A DNA stretch of 13,329 bases from NCBI GenBank assembly GCA_002452635.1, contig DKEU01000020.1:10903-24231 (forward strand), read 5' to 3'. Every line of letters begins with the position of its first letter. Within the stretch, counting starts at the first letter, position 1. Shown here piece after piece: positions 12,250 through 13,329 of the stretch. The notes beneath the pieces are model-generated. The model had not been told where the DNA came from. It searched no databases and was given only the letters and a program-made list of their open reading frames with translations. Source of the stretch: Desulfovibrionaceae bacterium UBA6814. Its GTDB lineage: Bacteria > Desulfobacterota > Desulfovibrionia > Desulfovibrionales > Desulfovibrionaceae. The translations under genes and the position numbers were made by a program.

Positions 12250-13329
12250 ATGTTAAATGTCGCCGAACAGACATTGACCGTAGGCTGCGCCGTGGATTGG
12301 GATACTGCTGAACAGCGTATCAAGGACCACAAGGCGTTCCTCATGGATGCGCCCCAGAAGATGGATCCTCAGCGCCTTAAGTTCTTGATGGAGGTCTACG
12401 AGGAGTGCCAAGGAGAATCCGTTTTCATCATCCGGGCCAAGCTGCTGGAGCGGGTTCTTCTCAAGAAGGATATCTTTCTCGATGGAAATCCCGTGGTGGG
12501 CACCATCTCAGGCATCCGCGCTGGCGTGTACCCGTACCCCGAATGGCAGGTGAACTGGATCAGGGACGAGATCGACATGGTCAAGATGTCTTCCTTGGGC
12601 GAAGTGAACATCCCCAAGGAGACCGAAAAGTTGCTCAAGACCGTGTACAAGCAGTGGAGGGGCAAGACCACGTACGATCGCGCCAACGCGCTTTACAAAG
12701 AGTTGTACGGCGGGAATCCCGAACTGCTCGTCAAATCGGGATGGATCTATCCCGTCTGCGACTTCAGCACCGGCTCCGGCACCAGCGACTACGGCAAGGT
12801 CCTCAACAAGGGCATCTCCGGCATTCTCGCGGAAGTCGAGGAGTACTTGCAGGCCCTGCCGAAGAAGGCCGAGAACTTCTCCAAGATTGAATTCTACCGC
12901 GCCTGCAAGATCGCCCTCAACGCCACGGTCGCGCATGCCCACCGTTACGCGGACCTGGCCGAAGCCGAGGCCAAGAAGGAGAAGGATCCGAAGGTCAAGG
13001 CCGAGCTGCTGGAGATTGCCGAAGTCTGCCGCCGGGTGCCCGAATTCCCGGCGCGTAACTTCCGCGAGGCCGTCCAGTCCTTCTGGTTCACCCACCTGAC
13101 CATCGAGATCGAACAGGCCGGCTGCAGCACTTCCCCGGGCCGCTACGGCCAGTATATGTACCCCTTCTACCGCCAGGACCTGGACAGCGGCGCCCTGACC
13201 CGCGAACAGGCCTTGACCCTGCTCAAGTTCCAGTGGGTCAAGCACCTGGAGGTCGCGGTGTACCAGGGTGTCGCCTATGCGCAGGCGCTGTCCGGCCATA
13301 CCGGCCAGACCATTTGCATCGGCGGTTTC
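12250..13329 (+). CDS. glycyl radical enzyme (PFL-like domain), 3' truncated by window
   Basis: The frame is open from ATG 12250 to the window end, giving 360 residues, the N-terminal ~45% of a glycyl radical enzyme. Family blocks seen: PVVGTISGIRAGVYPYPEW near residue 80 (usually VGxxxxxPxxxPxFPEF), WRGKTTYDRANAL, SDYGKVLNKGISGI near 180, a helix SKIEFYRACKIALNATVAHAHRYADLA, and RVPEFPARNFREAVQSFWFTHL with SPGRYGQYMYPFYRQDLDSGALT (usually SxGRxDQYxYPxY). The catalytic Cys, the C-terminal glycyl radical loop and the activating enzyme gene lie beyond the window. Known members of this superfamily in sulfate reducers include isethionate sulfite-lyase, choline TMA-lyase, diol dehydratases and alkyl- or arylsuccinate synthases. 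The variant LSGHTGQTICIGG at the end differs from the dehydratase/CutC pattern as I remember it and recalls arylacetate decarboxylases, but this is weak. Such enzymes are oxygen-sensitive and work under anoxia. The strong AAAGGAGA site supports this start. Confidence 0.92.
   Translation, partial: MLNVAEQTLTVGCAVDWDTAEQRIKDHKAFLMDAPQKMDPQRLKFLMEVYEECQGESVFIIRAKLLERVLLKKDIFLDGNPVVGTISGIRAGVYPYPEWQVNWIRDEIDMVKMSSLGEVNIPKETEKLLKTVYKQWRGKTTYDRANALYKELYGGNPELLVKSGWIYPVCDFSTGSGTSDYGKVLNKGISGILAEVEEYLQALPKKAENFSKIEFYRACKIALNATVAHAHRYADLAEAEAKKEKDPKVKAELLEIAEVCRRVPEFPARNFREAVQSFWFTHLTIEIEQAGCSTSPGRYGQYMYPFYRQDLDSGALTREQALTLLKFQWVKHLEVAVYQGVAYAQALSGHTGQTICIGGF

Noticed and set aside
12508..13299. A 263-codon minus-strand frame opposite the glycyl radical enzyme
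   Set aside because: Antisense shadow; the plus strand carries clear family motifs with a good ribosome site.

Overview
The window looks like chromosomal DNA of a high-GC Desulfovibrio-type sulfate reducer or a close relative. This is inferred from the strongly GC-biased codons, a FecR/RTX giant exoprotein, a PKD protein with a Cys-plus-hydrophobic-plus-Arg C-terminal sorting tail, and a glycyl radical enzyme behind a sigma-54 promoter. No marker gene fixes the taxon.

Layout. 1-867 (+) is a MEMO1-family protein. It converges on a 58-residue lysine- and acid-rich protein (967-1143, -). Next is a 5.3-kb gene on the minus strand (1364-6709) for a 1781-residue protein with a FecR-like head, a Gly-Glu linker, about 15 diverged RTX calcium-binding modules and a tail that fits type I secretion. 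A 193-bp divergent control region (6710-6902) carries back-to-back sigma-70-like promoters and a dyad. On its other side is an 867-residue surface protein (6903-9506, +) with a signal peptide, a seven-repeat propeller, three PKD domains, an anchor-type domain, a polyglycine tract and a sorting tail. That protein has 30 N-X-S/T sequons and is a candidate N-glycoprotein. The pair looks like two extracellular proteins made from one control point.

After a strong terminator comes a complete class I Fic toxin-antitoxin pair (9633-10423, +), with the antitoxin overlapping the toxin by 4 bp. It converges on an NTF2/SnoaL-like protein (10502-10954, -).

From 11043 the DNA changes character. There is a terminator and a 45-nt 3' tRNA fragment on the minus strand, then a decayed tyrosine recombinase gene (nonsense codon, two frameshifts, catalytic Tyr changed to Cys). 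This reads as one end of an old tRNA-targeted integrated element. About 480 bp of AT-rich, dyad-rich regulatory DNA follows, ending in a near-consensus -24/-12 promoter. That promoter drives a glycyl radical enzyme gene (12250 to the window end, 3' truncated), whose substrate cannot be set from the part visible. If the element boundary is read correctly, this enzyme locus may lie on the element.
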